Source: Novosphingobium panipatense
GTDB lineage: Bacteria; Pseudomonadota; Alphaproteobacteria; Sphingomonadales; Sphingomonadaceae
Assembly: GCF_002149965.1 (NCBI RefSeq)
Contig: NZ_MSQB01000003.1
Coordinates: forward strand, 186,001-250,000
Direction of reading: 5' to 3'
Length of the DNA stretch: 64,000 nt
Shown one piece after another: positions 1 to 9,899 of this stretch. The notes under the pieces are model-generated. The model did not search any database. It was not told where the DNA came from and saw only the letters and a program-made list of their open reading frames with translations. Position numbers and translations under genes: made by a program. How positions within the stretch are numbered: position 1 is the first letter of the stretch; every line of letters starts with the position of its first letter.

Positions 1-1270
1 CGTCGTCCTCATAGGGGATGACCACAAGGACGGGACCGAAGATTTCTTCCTGGGCGATGCGCATGTCATTGGTAACGTCCACGAAGCAGGTCGGCTCCAC
101 GAAATATCCGCCGCCCTTGTCGGGGCGGATCTGGCCGCCCGCCAGCAGCGTGGCGCCTTCTTCCTGGCCGAGGTCGATATAGCTCTTCACCCGCTCCATC
201 TGGCGCCTGGAGATCACCGGCCCCATGATGTGCGCGGGATTGGCGATATCGCCCCAGTTGTCGCCGAAATTGCCGTAAGCGCCCTTGAGAATGGCCTTGG
301 CCTCCTCATAACGGCTGCGCGGCACCAGCAGGCGCGACTGCACCGCGCAGCCCTGCCCGGCGTGGAAGACCAGCATCGCCATGCCCACTTCCATCGCGAA
401 GTTGGGTGCGTCGTCCAGCACGATCTTGGCCGACTTGCCGCCCAGTTCGAGGAAGACGCGCTTCAGCGTGGGGGCGCCCTGCTCCATGATGTGCTTGCCG
501 ACGCCGGTGGATCCGGTGAACGAGATCAGGTCCACGCGCGGATCGGTTACGAGCATCTCGCCCGCCAGCGCCGGATCGGCACCGAACACCACATTGATGA
601 CGCCGTCGGGAAAACCGGCTTCCTTCGCCAGTTCACCGAAGATCGCGCCCATGCCCGGGGTGTCGGGCGCGGGCTTGAGGATCACGGTGCAACCGGCAAG
701 CAGCGCGGCGACCATCTTGCCGATGTTGACATAGAGCGGCACGTTCCACGGCGTGATGGCACCGACCACGCCGATAGCCTCACGAACGCCCACGCGCTTG
801 TGGATCATGCCGAAGGCCGGCTTCTCGCCGTAGTCCTTCTCCCATTCCAGCTGGTCGAAGACGCGCATGTAATCGTCCCAGCCGTCGAGCGCCATGTCGA
901 CATGGGCGCGGTTGACCGCACCTTGCGCCGCCCCGGCTTCGTGCATGGCAAGCGCGCCAAGGCGCGGGCGCGCCGCTTCGAACAGTTCGCGGTACTTCTT
1001 CACCAATGCCACGCGCTTTTCGGTGTTGGTGGACCAGTCGGTCTCGTCGAAAGCGCGGCGGGCAGCGGCGATGGCCGCATCCACGTCGTCGGCCGTGGCA
1101 TCGGCTGCCTTGCCGATCGCCTCGCCGGTCCACGGGCTGATCACGTCGAACGTGGCCCCATTGCTGGCGCCGCGCAGTTTTCCGTCGATGTAGAGCTTGG
1201 CTTCGGGAAGGTTGGTCATCGTCTGATCCTTGGCGGGAATGGCGTCTTGCAGGGTTTGGACGTCGCTCAT
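1..1270 (-). CDS. Aldehyde dehydrogenase family protein (3' end outside window)
   Basis: NAD(P)-dependent aldehyde dehydrogenase that would oxidise an aldehyde to a carboxylic acid. About 423 codons are visible; the C-terminus runs off the left edge. The family glutamate (LELGGKS) and catalytic cysteine (AGQGC) are both present, as is the NAD-binding segment ITPWNVPLY. The ATG overlaps the stop of the upstream SDR by four bases (ATGA), so the two are translationally coupled and probably act in sequence: alcohol to aldehyde, or hydroxy-acyl to keto-acyl, then acid. The first 17 residues precede a second possible start (MTNLPEAK). The substrate cannot be read from sequence. Confidence 0.9.
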   Translation of the reverse strand, partial: MSDVQTLQDAIPAKDQTMTNLPEAKLYIDGKLRGASNGATFDVISPWTGEAIGKAADATADDVDAAIAAARRAFDETDWSTNTEKRVALVKKYRELFEAARPRLGALAMHEAGAAQGAVNRAHVDMALDGWDDYMRVFDQLEWEKDYGEKPAFGMIHKRVGVREAIGVVGAITPWNVPLYVNIGKMVAALLAGCTVILKPAPDTPGMGAIFGELAKEAGFPDGVINVVFGADPALAGEMLVTDPRVDLISFTGSTGVGKHIMEQGAPTLKRVFLELGGKSAKIVLDDAPNFAMEVGMAMLVFHAGQGCAVQSRLLVPRSRYEEAKAILKGAYGNFGDNWGDIANPAHIMGPVISRRQMERVKSYIDLGQEEGATLLAGGQIRPDKGGGYFVEPTCFVDVTNDMRIAQEEIFGPVLVVIPYEDD

Positions 1271-2004
1271 GCGTGCCGTGCTCCCACCGAAACATGGAGA
1301 ACGCGCACGTCGGGCGGCAGATCGATGACCGAGCGGAACACGCCGGTCACATTCTCGGTCAGGGAGATCGGCCGCGAGCGCAAGTCGATCCCCTTCGCGG
1401 CACACCCCTGGTGGAAACGCATGGCGGCATCGGGATTCCAGCCCGGCGCGGTCTTGCCCGCCTCGTACATCGGCCCGGCGCGGACGGTGGTGACACGAAT
1501 TCCCGCAGGCTCCAATTCCTCGACCAGCGCTTCGGTAAAGCGCTCAAGGCCTGCCTTGGTGCATTGATAGAGCGAGAGCATCACGAATGGCACGGCAATG
1601 GACTCGCTGCCCACGTTGATGATCTGGCCGCCCTTTTCCATCATAGGGATCGCCGCGCGGCAGCAATAGATCGGACCGTTGAGATTGGTGGCGATGATGC
1701 CGTCGATCTGCGCGTCGGTCGCTTCGGCCACCGTGAACGGTTCGTAGATCGCGGCATTGTTGATCAGAACGTCGATCTTCGGGTGCTTCTCGGCAATCGC
1801 CTGGAAAGCCTTTCGCACGGAATCGGCAGAGGCCACGTCGCATTCCACCGCCATGGCCGCGCCGCCGATCTCGTCGGCCAGTTCCTGCACCTTGGACAGC
1901 GTGCGCCCCAGCAGGATCACGGTTTCCCCTTCACCGGCAAAACGCCGCGCGAGCGCACGGCCAAGGCCCGCACCGGCACCAGTGATCACGATCGTCTTAC
2001 CCAC
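1267..2004 (-). CDS. Short-chain dehydrogenase/reductase
   Basis: SDR oxidoreductase of 245 residues with a Rossmann glycine motif TGAGAGLG near the N-terminus, NNAA at the centre, and the active-site pair in YQCTK. I chose the GTG at 2004 because GGGAGG sits four bases upstream; the reading frame stays open another 19 codons but has no ribosome site there. It overlaps the aldehyde dehydrogenase by four bases and follows the SnoaL-like gene by 142 bases. It probably oxidises an alcohol or hydroxy intermediate in the same catabolic operon. Substrate unknown. Confidence 0.88.
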   Translation of the reverse strand: MGKTIVITGAGAGLGRALARRFAGEGETVILLGRTLSKVQELADEIGGAAMAVECDVASADSVRKAFQAIAEKHPKIDVLINNAAIYEPFTVAEATDAQIDGIIATNLNGPIYCCRAAIPMMEKGGQIINVGSESIAVPFVMLSLYQCTKAGLERFTEALVEELEPAGIRVTTVRAGPMYEAGKTAPGWNPDAAMRFHQGCAAKGIDLRSRPISLTENVTGVFRSVIDLPPDVRVLHVSVGARHA

Positions 2005-2146
2005 GCATCCTCCCGCTGTTACGGCTTTTCGAGCGCCGGTCACACCGGCACGATTTCCCAAACTCTACCCCGTTCGCAAGTTGCCGCCTATCGCGATGAC
2101 GATGGTTCGCGCCGCGATGGGCGCGATAACGCGCAGGCGCGGTATC

Positions 2147-2563
2147 TCAGGATTTCGCCATTTCCACGATCAGGCGCGAGAGCGTCTGCCTCGCGATCCT
2201 CCAGCCATCGGCGGAGCGCACGCACGTCTCGTGATAATGACCACAACCGGTCAGCGCGAATTCACCCTTTACCACGCGGTCCTGCATGGCCCAGATCACC
2301 TCGGCGCTATCGCCGTGAAAGGTGATTTCGGGCGAGTGGACCTGATGCGCGGTCTTCGCATCGGCCAGCGAACTGCGGACCATCGCGACGAACTGGTCGC
2401 GGCCCCTCTCCAGCGTGCCGCCGCTAGGCCGGGTATCGATCTCGCAATCCTCGGTGAACAGTGCGGCCCAGCCGTCCCAGTCCTTGGTATCGAGCAGGCG
2501 GCAGTAACGGGCCTTGAGATTGCAGATCTCCAGCCAGTCGCCGAAATCCAGTGCCTGTGCCAT
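2147..2563 (-). CDS. SnoaL-like / NTF2-fold protein
   Basis: Protein of 138 residues with the pattern of the SnoaL-like polyketide-cyclase family (NTF2 fold): an N-terminal helix with YCRLLDTKDWDGWAALF, followed by strands carrying GHYHETCV and a C-terminal TLSRLIVEM. Members include small isomerases, hydratases and proteins of unknown role in aromatic or steroid degradation. ATG start with GGGGGAAG upstream. It begins 11 bases after the acyl-CoA ligase stops, so it belongs to that operon. A hydration or isomerisation step is an inference only. Confidence 0.75.
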   Translation of the reverse strand: MAQALDFGDWLEICNLKARYCRLLDTKDWDGWAALFTEDCEIDTRPSGGTLERGRDQFVAMVRSSLADAKTAHQVHSPEITFHGDSAEVIWAMQDRVVKGEFALTGCGHYHETCVRSADGWRIARQTLSRLIVEMAKS

Positions 2564-2574
2564 GCGCTTCCCCC

Positions 2575-4275
2575 TTAACCGGGCGTGGCCTCGGCCCGCA
2601 GCCGCTCGGCGGCCAGCTTGCGGAGTTCCGCCGTCTTGATCTTGGCACTGCCGGTGGTCTTGAGATCGCCCTCGGCCACGAACAACACCTTGCGCGGCAC
2701 TTTGTAGCTGGCGAGCTTTTCCCTGGCGAAATCGCGGATCGATCCGGCATCCGGGCGAACGCCTTCCACCGGGACGATGCAGGAGACCACCAGTTCGCCC
2801 AGCAGATCGTCGGGCACGCCCACGGTCTGCACCATCTTGACCTCGGGATGGGCGCGGATCACTTCGTCGATCTCCAGCGGAGAGACGTTGGCGCCGCCGG
2901 TCTTGATGATGTCGTTCAACCGGCCTTCCCAGAACAGGCGGCCCTGCCCGTCGATAAAGCCGCCATCGGCCGTGCGCAGAAAACCGTCGCCGTCGAGCGT
3001 CTCGTCGAGCGGTACGCCAAGGTAGCCCAGCATAAGCGTCGGCCCCTTCACCGCAATCTCGCCCCGCTCGCCCAGCGGCATCGTTTCGCCGCTTAGCGGA
3101 TCGACGATCTTGATCGTGGATCCGGCGGTCGGAATGCCGTGCGACTTGCCCGCTACTTCGTCCGGCGTGCCCGAGGGGAAGACCGAGATCAGCGTGAAGG
3201 TCTCGGTATTGCCGAAGGCCTGCCCCGGCTCGCGCCATGTCGTGGAGATGGTCGGATGCTGCGCGCAGGGCGTCAGCGCATCGATGTAGTGCATCGGCGA
3301 AAGATCGACGCTCTCGTAGTTAGGCGCGGCCATCAATTGCGCCCACTGGTGCGGCCAGGCAAGCATCATCGTCGCCTTTTCCGCCTCCATCAGCGAGAGC
3401 GCCTCCTCGGCATCGAACCAGCGCTGCAAGACCAGCGACCCGCCCGACCCGAGCGTACCGCCCAGCGCCATCGAGAAATTGCCCGACCAGAAGAAGCCAT
3501 TCGCCGACCATGTGCGCGGCGGTTCCTTCACGTCATACCACTGCGGCCAGCGCCAGAGTTGCAGGCAGACGCCGCGATGGGCGGAAAGGATGCCCTTGGC
3601 CTTGCCGGTGGAGCCGGAGGAAAAGAACAGCACGCCGGGATCGCTCGGCTGCACCGAGGCGGCAGCGGCATCGACCAGTGCGGGATCGACGCTGTTTCCG
3701 CGCGCGAGGAACGTGCTCCAGCCCTCAATCGCGCCGAGGCCTTCGTCGCTATCGATCACCGCCAGATGGCGCAGGAACGGGAACTTGGTGGAAGCCACTT
3801 CGCCGGGCTTGGCCGCGCCGATCTGCGGCTCCAGATCGACCAGCGTCCGCGCGAAATCCTTCTTGAGAACATTGCGCTCCAGCAGCAGCACCGAGCAGCC
3901 GCCCATCTGCAACACGGTTTCGAGCTCGGCGGGGGTGAAGAAGGTGCTCACCGTCATGGCGACGCCGCCCGCAAGCGCGGTGCCGAAAACGCCGGAGAGG
4001 AACTCCAGCCGGTTGGTCGCCAGCACGCCAACACGCGTACCCTTGCCAACCCCGCAGGCGACGAGCGCGCGGGCGACTTCCATCGAGCGGGCCCAGAGGT
4101 CGTCGTAAGTCCAGCGTTCGACCCGGTCGCCAAGGTGGATCACGGCGGCTTCGGAAGGGCCGTATCTGCGAGACACTTTGCGGACGAAGCCGCCCAGCGT
4201 CAGCGGGCCGATGCCCTGCTCTTCCGACAGCGGAATGCCCCGTGCGATGGACAGGCTCTGCGTGACTTCGACCAT
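2575..4275 (-). CDS. Acyl-CoA ligase (AMP-forming, ANL superfamily)
   Basis: Adenylate-forming enzyme of 566 residues that would activate a carboxylic acid with ATP and CoA. It shows the phosphate-binding loop FFSSGSTGKAKG, the adenine motif around GNTETFT, the hinge region WEGRLNDIIKTGG, and the C-terminal LASYKVPRKV that normally carries the catalytic lysine. It resembles fatty-acyl and cyclohexanecarboxylate-type ligases. The ATG has GAGGAAGG upstream. First catabolic enzyme of the downstream SnoaL, SDR and ALDH set and 95 bases after the AcuI-like reductase; together they suggest CoA-dependent breakdown of an organic acid. The substrate is unknown. Confidence 0.88.
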   Translation of the reverse strand: MVEVTQSLSIARGIPLSEEQGIGPLTLGGFVRKVSRRYGPSEAAVIHLGDRVERWTYDDLWARSMEVARALVACGVGKGTRVGVLATNRLEFLSGVFGTALAGGVAMTVSTFFTPAELETVLQMGGCSVLLLERNVLKKDFARTLVDLEPQIGAAKPGEVASTKFPFLRHLAVIDSDEGLGAIEGWSTFLARGNSVDPALVDAAAASVQPSDPGVLFFSSGSTGKAKGILSAHRGVCLQLWRWPQWYDVKEPPRTWSANGFFWSGNFSMALGGTLGSGGSLVLQRWFDAEEALSLMEAEKATMMLAWPHQWAQLMAAPNYESVDLSPMHYIDALTPCAQHPTISTTWREPGQAFGNTETFTLISVFPSGTPDEVAGKSHGIPTAGSTIKIVDPLSGETMPLGERGEIAVKGPTLMLGYLGVPLDETLDGDGFLRTADGGFIDGQGRLFWEGRLNDIIKTGGANVSPLEIDEVIRAHPEVKMVQTVGVPDDLLGELVVSCIVPVEGVRPDAGSIRDFAREKLASYKVPRKVLFVAEGDLKTTGSAKIKTAELRKLAAERLRAEATPG

Positions 4276-4370
4276 GCCTTCCTCGTCATCCTTGCGGGGT
4301 TTCTGCCCGCTCTTCCCGTCAAACAGGTGCGGCGTGCGGCTCCCTCAAACCGCCCGCCGCACCGGCTGCA

Positions 4371-5354
4371 TCAGGCGTTCACGTCCACGATGTATCGGCC
4401 GGTGACCTCACCGGACATGAACTTGCGCGCAGCCTCGATGGCACCCTCCAGGCCGATGGTCTGGCCAATGGTTTCCAGCGCCGCCGGGTCGAGATCCCTG
4501 GCCAGACGGTCCCAGGCCTTGAGGCGCTTGGCCTTGGGGGCCATGACGCTGTCGATGCCCAGCAGCGACACACCGCGCAGGATGAAAGGCATGACGGTGG
4601 AAGGCAGATCGAAGCCCTGCGCCAGACCGCAAGCGGCCACCGCGCCGCCGTACTTCGTCTGCGCAATGGCATTGGCCAGCGTGTGGCTGCCGGCGGTGTC
4701 GACCACGCCCGCCCAGCGCTCCTTCTGGAGCGGCTTGCCCTTTTCGGCGAGTTCGGCGCGGTCGATGATCGTTTCCGCGCCCAGCGCCTTCAGGTAATCC
4801 GCCTCGCCCGGCTTGCCGGTGAGCGCGGCGACCGCGTAGCCCAGCTTCTTGAGAATGGCGATGGCAACCGAGCCGACCCCGCCGGTGGCGCCGGTGACAA
4901 GGATCTCGCCCTGCTCCGGGGTCACGCCCCAGTCCACCAGCGCATCGACGCAGAGCGCAGCGGTGTAACCGGCGGTGCCGATCGCCATGGCCTGTTTCGG
5001 CGTGAAGGCCGAAGGCAGCGGCACCAGCCAGTCACCCTTGAGCCTGGCCTTCTGCGACAGGCCGCCCCAGTGGCCCTCGCCCACGCCCCAGCCGTTGAGC
5101 ACGACGGTATCGCCCGCTTTCCAGTCGGCATGGCTGCTTTCGGTGACGGTGCCGACAAGGTCGATCCCCGGCACCATCGGGAACTTGCGCACCACGGGCG
5201 ACGCGCCGGTGACGGCAAGCCCGTCCTTGAAATTGAGCGTCGAGAAAGCAACGTCGATGGCGACATCGCCTTCGGGCAGCGCGCTTTCGTCAAGCTGCTG
5301 GAGAGTGACCGTCTGGCCCTCATCGGTCTTGTCGATCACGATAGCGGAAAACAT
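4371..5354 (-). CDS. acuI: MDR-family NADPH reductase, AcuI/YhdH type (acryloyl-CoA reductase-like)
   Basis: Zinc-free medium-chain reductase of 327 residues. The N-terminal catalytic domain has FSTLNFKDGLAVTG and a proline-rich PMVPGIDLVGTV; the cofactor domain has VTGATGGVGS. These are hallmarks of the YhdH/AcuI subfamily, which reduces acryloyl-CoA or related enoyl-CoA/enone compounds with NADPH. I chose the ATG at 5354 over a TTG five codons upstream because GAGGGAG is correctly spaced from it. It lies upstream of the acyl-CoA ligase, fitting reduction of an unsaturated CoA ester. The AcuI name rests on family resemblance. Confidence 0.8.
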   Translation of the reverse strand: MFSAIVIDKTDEGQTVTLQQLDESALPEGDVAIDVAFSTLNFKDGLAVTGASPVVRKFPMVPGIDLVGTVTESSHADWKAGDTVVLNGWGVGEGHWGGLSQKARLKGDWLVPLPSAFTPKQAMAIGTAGYTAALCVDALVDWGVTPEQGEILVTGATGGVGSVAIAILKKLGYAVAALTGKPGEADYLKALGAETIIDRAELAEKGKPLQKERWAGVVDTAGSHTLANAIAQTKYGGAVAACGLAQGFDLPSTVMPFILRGVSLLGIDSVMAPKAKRLKAWDRLARDLDPAALETIGQTIGLEGAIEAARKFMSGEVTGRYIVDVNA

Positions 5355-5492
5355 GGCATACTCCCTCAAGGGCCAGTACGGCCCGGCGATGCAGGCCCTA
5401 GCTGAAAGGGAATATGCGCCGCTCCGTCAATGCCACCGCCCCATGCCATCGCCTAGGCGAAGCGGCATCACGGGCGGGGTATCAGCCGCCCC

Positions 5493-6161
5493 CTATCCTC
5501 CGGGAGAAACCCCGTGCGCAGCCAGCAGGTCCGCCACCTTCGGGAAGGCCTTGGCGCGCATCGTACCATACATCGAAAGCCGCAGAATCTCGCGCGAGTA
5601 GCGGCGCGACAACTCCCGGCGCTCGCCCTCGTCGGCGGCATGGGCACGGGCGAGGATCGGCCAGAAGAACACACCCGCGAGGTTCATCACCGAATAGACC
5701 TCGAAATCGATACCCGGCTCGGCCAGCTCGGTGCCGGCAAAGCGGCCCAGCGACCCGCAATATTCCCGCCAGAACGGGTCTTGAGACGGGTCCGGTGAAG
5801 CCAGCACCTGCTGAAGCCAGACGCGGCAGATATCCGGGTTTTCCATCGCGAAATCGGCCAGCCGCTCGGTCAGCGACACCACGTCCACTTCTTCGACCCG
5901 GCGCTCGCCCACGGTTTCCGGGTCGCCGAAAACGGCATGGAACAGCTTGTCAGAGACCCATTGGATGGTCGCCTCGATCAGCTTTTCGCGCGTTTCGAAA
6001 TGCTGATAGGCGGTGCCGCGATTGACGGCGGCGAGATGGGCCACGGCGGAGAGGCTGACGCCCTCGGGCCCGTCCTTGGCCAGGAGGTTGGCCGCCGCAT
6101 CCAGAATGACGGCGCGCGTCGCGACCGGATCGCGCGTCCTGCGCCGTGTTTTCGCCTCCAT
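5493..6161 (-). CDS. TetR/AcrR-family transcriptional regulator
   Basis: One-component repressor of 222 residues. An N-terminal arginine-rich arm leads into the TetR helix-turn-helix (GVSLSAVAHLAAVNRGTAYQHF), followed by a divergent all-helical ligand domain with a tryptophan-rich patch (VFFWPILARAHA). The ATG at 6161 has GAAGGGGC upstream; a farther start at 6218 would overlap the candidate operator and lacks a ribosome site. It precedes acuI by 138 bases on the same strand and probably controls the acuI-ligase-SnoaL-SDR-ALDH genes as well as itself. The ligand may be an acyl-CoA or its acid, an inference from context. Confidence 0.85.
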   Translation of the reverse strand: MEAKTRRRTRDPVATRAVILDAAANLLAKDGPEGVSLSAVAHLAAVNRGTAYQHFETREKLIEATIQWVSDKLFHAVFGDPETVGERRVEEVDVVSLTERLADFAMENPDICRVWLQQVLASPDPSQDPFWREYCGSLGRFAGTELAEPGIDFEVYSVMNLAGVFFWPILARAHAADEGERRELSRRYSREILRLSMYGTMRAKAFPKVADLLAAHGVSPGG

Positions 6162-6207
6162 GCTCGCCCCTTCCCTGATTGAACCGGCGAGCATAGCGGC
6201 GTGCTTA

Positions 6208-6228
6208 CTGATCGACAATGTTGATCAG
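6208..6228. promoter_or_regulatory. Candidate TetR operator: 21-bp near-perfect palindrome
   Basis: Outer arms CTGATC and GATCAG are exact inverse complements; inner AC/GT pairs flank an AAT centre, leaving a single mismatched pair. It lies 46 bases upstream of the TetR start, between cysQ and tetR, where an autoregulatory operator would be expected. Confidence 0.55.
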
Positions 6229-6235
6229 CTTGTCC

Positions 6236-6973
6236 TCAGAGGAAGGCCTTCACCTTCTCAAGCACCAAATCGGCATGTTCCTTCCGGCAGATCAGCAGGT
6301 CCGGCATATATACGTCCTCCCGATTGTAGACCAGCGGGCTGCCGTCGATGCGCGAGACGTGGAGGCCCCAGCCCTGCGCGACGGCGGCGGGGGCGCAGCT
6401 GTCCCACTCGTACTGGCCGCCGGAGTGGAGGTAGATATCCGCCTCTCCGCGCAGGATCGCCATGGCCTTGGCCCCGGCCGATCCCATCGGTACCAGTTCG
6501 GCGCCGATCTCTTCGGCCACACCGGTCGCTTCCTTGGCGGGACGCGTGCGACTGACGACCATGCGCAGCTTTTCCGGCGCGGGCGGAATCTCGCCCGGCT
6601 GGTCGGAGCGCAGGACCACGCCCGCCCCCGGCAGCGCCACCGCGCCCAGCACCGGTGCGCCGTCCACCGCCATGCCCACATGGACCGCCCAGTCGGCACG
6701 CTCCTCGCCATATTCGCGGGTGCCGTCCACCGGATCGACGATCCACACCCGCTCCTTGGCGAGACGTTCGGCGTTGTCCTTCTCCTCTTCGGAGAGCAGC
6801 CCGTCCTCGGGCCGCTGCTCACGAAGGGCGTGGCAAAGGAACTGGTTGGCGGTCTGGTCCCCCGCCTTGCCCAGCGACTTGCCCGAGAACAGGCCGGAAG
6901 CCCGCACGTCGAGCAGGATCTTGCCCGCCACTTCAGCGAGATGCGCGGCGAGATCGCCATCATTGAGGCTCAT
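6236..6973 (-). CDS. cysQ: 3'(2'),5'-bisphosphate nucleotidase CysQ
   Basis: Inositol-monophosphatase-family phosphatase of 245 residues that hydrolyses PAP, the inhibitory by-product of PAPS use, to AMP. The family metal sites are visible: LSEEEKDN, the hallmark VDPVDGTREY, and WDSCAPAAVAQGWG near the C-terminus. The ATG overlaps the cysNC stop by one base (TGATG), so translation is coupled to PAPS synthesis. No APS/PAPS reductase gene is nearby, while a sulfotransferase lies 8.5 kb away, so PAP from sulfation may be its main load here. This last point is inference. Confidence 0.92.
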   Translation of the reverse strand: MSLNDGDLAAHLAEVAGKILLDVRASGLFSGKSLGKAGDQTANQFLCHALREQRPEDGLLSEEEKDNAERLAKERVWIVDPVDGTREYGEERADWAVHVGMAVDGAPVLGAVALPGAGVVLRSDQPGEIPPAPEKLRMVVSRTRPAKEATGVAEEIGAELVPMGSAGAKAMAILRGEADIYLHSGGQYEWDSCAPAAVAQGWGLHVSRIDGSPLVYNREDVYMPDLLICRKEHADLVLEKVKAFL

Positions 6974-8910
6974 CAGGCGTCTCCCAAGAGCGTGTCGACG
7001 ATAAGGTTCGCAGCCTCTTCCGGCGAGATCGCCGTGGTGTCGATGCGGATTTCGGGGTTGCGCGGCGCTTCGTAGGGGCTGTCGATACCCGTGAAGTTCT
7101 TCAGCTCGCCCGAGCGCGCCTTCTTGTAGAGGCCCTTGACGTCGCGCGCCTCGGCCACCTTCAGCGGGGTGTCGATGAACACTTCGAAGAACTCGCCTTC
7201 CGGCAGCATCGTGCGCACCATCTCGCGGTCCGCCTGGAACGGCGAGATGAAGGCGGTGATCACGATCAGGCCGGCATCGGTCATCAGCTTCGAGACTTCG
7301 CCCACGCGGCGGATATTCTCGATGCGGTCGGCCTCGGTGAAGCCCAGATCCTTGTTCAGGCCGTGCCGCACGTTGTCGCCGTCGAGCAGGAAGGTGTGCC
7401 GGTTCATCCGGTGCAGCTTCTTCTCGACGAGGTTGGCGATGGTCGACTTGCCCGAACCCGAAAGGCCGGTGAACCACAGCACTGCCGGGCGCTGGTTCTT
7501 CAGCCCCGCGTGCTGCTTGCGATCGATGTCCACGGCCTGCCAGTGGACGTTCTGCGAACGGCGCAGCGAGAAGTGGATCATGCCCGCCGCCACCGTGGCG
7601 TTGGTCATCTTGTCGATCAGGATGAAGCCGCCCAGCGTGCGATTGTCCGCATAGGCCTCGAAGACGATCTGCTTGTCGGTGGTCAGTTCCGCCACGCCGA
7701 TCGCGTTCAGCTCCAGCGTCTTGGCCGCCAGCTTCTCCATGGTGTTGACGTTGACTTCGTACTTCGGCTCCTGGACCGTCGCCGAAACCATCTGCGTGCC
7801 GATCTTCAGCCAGTAGGCACGGCCGGGCACCATGGCCTCGTCGGCCATCCACACGAAAGTCGCCTCGAATTGGTCGGCGGTCTGCGGCGGATTGTCGGCG
7901 ATCGAGATCACCGACCCGCGCGAGCAATCGATCTCGTCCGCGAAGCAGACGGTGACCGACTGACCGGCAACCGCCTCGTCCAGATCGCCGTCATAAGTAA
8001 CGACGCGGGTGATCTCGCTGGTCTTGCCCGAGGGCAGGACACGGATCTTGTCGCCCGCCTTCACCGAACCAGTGGCGATCAGACCCGAGAAACCGCGGAA
8101 GTCCAGGTTCGGGCGGTTCACCCACTGCACTGGCAAACGGAACGGCTTGTCGGCATCGACCGAAGAGAGAACCTCCACCGTTTCGAGATGCTCGACCAGC
8201 GTGATGCCCGCGTATTGCGGCGCCTTGTACCACGGGGTCTTGTCCGAGAGCGTGGTGATGTTGTCGCCCTTGAAGCCCGAGATCGGCAGGGCGGTGAAGC
8301 TTTCGATGCCGATCGAGGTGGCGAACTCGGTATAGTCCGCGAGGATCTTGTCGAAGACCTCCTGGCTATAGCCCACGAGGTCCATCTTGTTGACGGCGAG
8401 CACGATGTTCTTGATGCCGATCAGGTGGCACAGATACGAGTGGCGGCGGGTCTGCACCAGCACGCCCTTGCGCGCGTCGATCAGGATCACCGCAAGGTCG
8501 GCGGTGGAAGCGCCGGTGACCATGTTGCGGGTGTACTGTTCGTGGCCCGGGCAGTCGGCAACGATGAACTTGCGCTTCTCGGTGTTGAAGAAGCGATAGG
8601 CCACGTCGATGGTGATGCCCTGCTCGCGCTCTGCGGCGAGACCGTCGACCAGCAGCGCAAAGTCGATTTCCTGGCCCTGCGTGCCGACCTTCTTGGAGTC
8701 CGACTGGAGCGCGTCCAGCTGGTCCTCGAAGATCATCTTCGAATCGTAGAGCAGGCGCCCGATCAGGGTGGACTTGCCGTCATCGACGCTGCCGCAGGTG
8801 ATGAAGCGCAGCATCGTCTTGTGCTCGTGCTGGACGAGGTAAGCGTCGATGTCGTCCGCGATCAGCTGGTCGGTGACGTAGACGGCTTCTTTGGTTTCAA
8901 CGTCGGCCAT
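6973..8910 (-). CDS. cysNC: Bifunctional sulfate adenylyltransferase subunit 1 / APS kinase (CysN-CysC fusion)
   Basis: Fusion of 645 residues. Residues about 1-450 form CysN, the GTPase that drives ATP sulfurylase: P-loop GSVDDGKS (40-47), DCPGHEQ, NKMD. Residues about 475-645 form CysC, the APS kinase, with P-loop GLSGSGKST starting at residue 482 and [16 protein letters not shown]. With CysD it converts sulfate to APS and then PAPS at the expense of GTP and ATP. The fused form (as in NodQ) is common in Alphaproteobacteria. One-base TGATG overlaps with both cysD and cysQ indicate one coupled operon. Confidence 0.97.
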   Translation of the reverse strand: MADVETKEAVYVTDQLIADDIDAYLVQHEHKTMLRFITCGSVDDGKSTLIGRLLYDSKMIFEDQLDALQSDSKKVGTQGQEIDFALLVDGLAAEREQGITIDVAYRFFNTEKRKFIVADCPGHEQYTRNMVTGASTADLAVILIDARKGVLVQTRRHSYLCHLIGIKNIVLAVNKMDLVGYSQEVFDKILADYTEFATSIGIESFTALPISGFKGDNITTLSDKTPWYKAPQYAGITLVEHLETVEVLSSVDADKPFRLPVQWVNRPNLDFRGFSGLIATGSVKAGDKIRVLPSGKTSEITRVVTYDGDLDEAVAGQSVTVCFADEIDCSRGSVISIADNPPQTADQFEATFVWMADEAMVPGRAYWLKIGTQMVSATVQEPKYEVNVNTMEKLAAKTLELNAIGVAELTTDKQIVFEAYADNRTLGGFILIDKMTNATVAAGMIHFSLRRSQNVHWQAVDIDRKQHAGLKNQRPAVLWFTGLSGSGKSTIANLVEKKLHRMNRHTFLLDGDNVRHGLNKDLGFTEADRIENIRRVGEVSKLMTDAGLIVITAFISPFQADREMVRTMLPEGEFFEVFIDTPLKVAEARDVKGLYKKARSGELKNFTGIDSPYEAPRNPEIRIDTTAISPEEAANLIVDTLLGDA

Positions 8911-9812
8911 CAGAAGTACCCCTGCTGCTTCTTGACTTCCATGCCGGCACCGCCGGCGTCCTTGTCGATGGCGCGGCCCTGCCGCTCGGATGTGGTGGTG
9001 AGGAGCGTTTCCTGGATAACTTCGGGAAGCGTCTTCGCCTCGCTCTCCACCGCGCCGGTCAGCGGATAGCAGCCGAGCGTGCGGAAACGGATCGAGCGTT
9101 CGACGGGAACTTCGCCCGGCTGTAGCGGGAAGCGTTCGTCGTCCACCATCAGCAGCATGCCGTCGCGCTCCACGGTCGGGCGCTTTTCGGCGAAGTAGAG
9201 CGGCACGATGGGGATGTCGTTCAGGTGGATGTACTGCCAGATGTCCAGCTCGGTCCAGTTGGAGATCGGGAAGACGCGGATCGATTCCCCGCGCGCCTTG
9301 CGGGCATTGTAGAGGTTCCACAGTTCCGGGCGCTGGTTCTTCGGGTCCCAGCCGTGCGAGGAGGTGCGGAACGAGAAGATACGCTCCTTGGCGCGGCTCT
9401 TCTCCTCGTCGCGGCGGGCGCCGCCGAAGGCCGCATCGAAGCCGTACTTGTCCAGCGCCTGCTTCAACCCTTCCGTCTTCCACATGTCGGTGTGGAGCGC
9501 GCCGTGGTCGAAGGGGTTGATGCCCTTCTCGATGGCTTCGGGGTTCTGGTAGACCAGCAGTTCCATGCCGCTCTCACGCGCCATCTTGTCGCGCAGCGCG
9601 TACATCGCCTTGAACTTCCAAGTCGTATCGACATGGAGCAGCGGAAACGGCGGCGGCGAGGGATAGAAGGCCTTGCGGGCAAGGTGCAGCATCACCGCGC
9701 TGTCCTTGCCGACCGAATAGAGCATCACCGGCTTTTCAGCCTCGGCAACGACTTCGCGGATAATGTGGATGCTCTCGGCTTCGAGACGCTCCAGATGCGT
9801 AAGTGTTTTCAT
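8910..9812 (-). CDS. cysD: Sulfate adenylyltransferase subunit 2
   Basis: Catalytic subunit of ATP sulfurylase, 300 residues, the usual length. It shows the PP-loop motif [14 protein letters not shown], the signature [17 protein letters not shown] and the C-terminal [15 protein letters not shown]. It pairs with the CysN half of the next gene. The ATG at 9812 has GAGGAAGACC upstream. It is the first gene of the sulfate-activation operon and is separated by 105 bases from a divergent regulator gene, so the shared gap carries its promoter. Confidence 0.97.
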   Translation of the reverse strand: MKTLTHLERLEAESIHIIREVVAEAEKPVMLYSVGKDSAVMLHLARKAFYPSPPPFPLLHVDTTWKFKAMYALRDKMARESGMELLVYQNPEAIEKGINPFDHGALHTDMWKTEGLKQALDKYGFDAAFGGARRDEEKSRAKERIFSFRTSSHGWDPKNQRPELWNLYNARKARGESIRVFPISNWTELDIWQYIHLNDIPIVPLYFAEKRPTVERDGMLLMVDDERFPLQPGEVPVERSIRFRTLGCYPLTGAVESEAKTLPEVIQETLLTTTSERQGRAIDKDAGGAGMEVKKQQGYF

Positions 9813-9899
9813 CAGGTCTTCCTCTGCCGGGGCGCGTGCCTGTTGGCGGGGTTTCAAACTCTTCGATTTTCGGAATCGCAGGGATGACATTTCCGCGAA

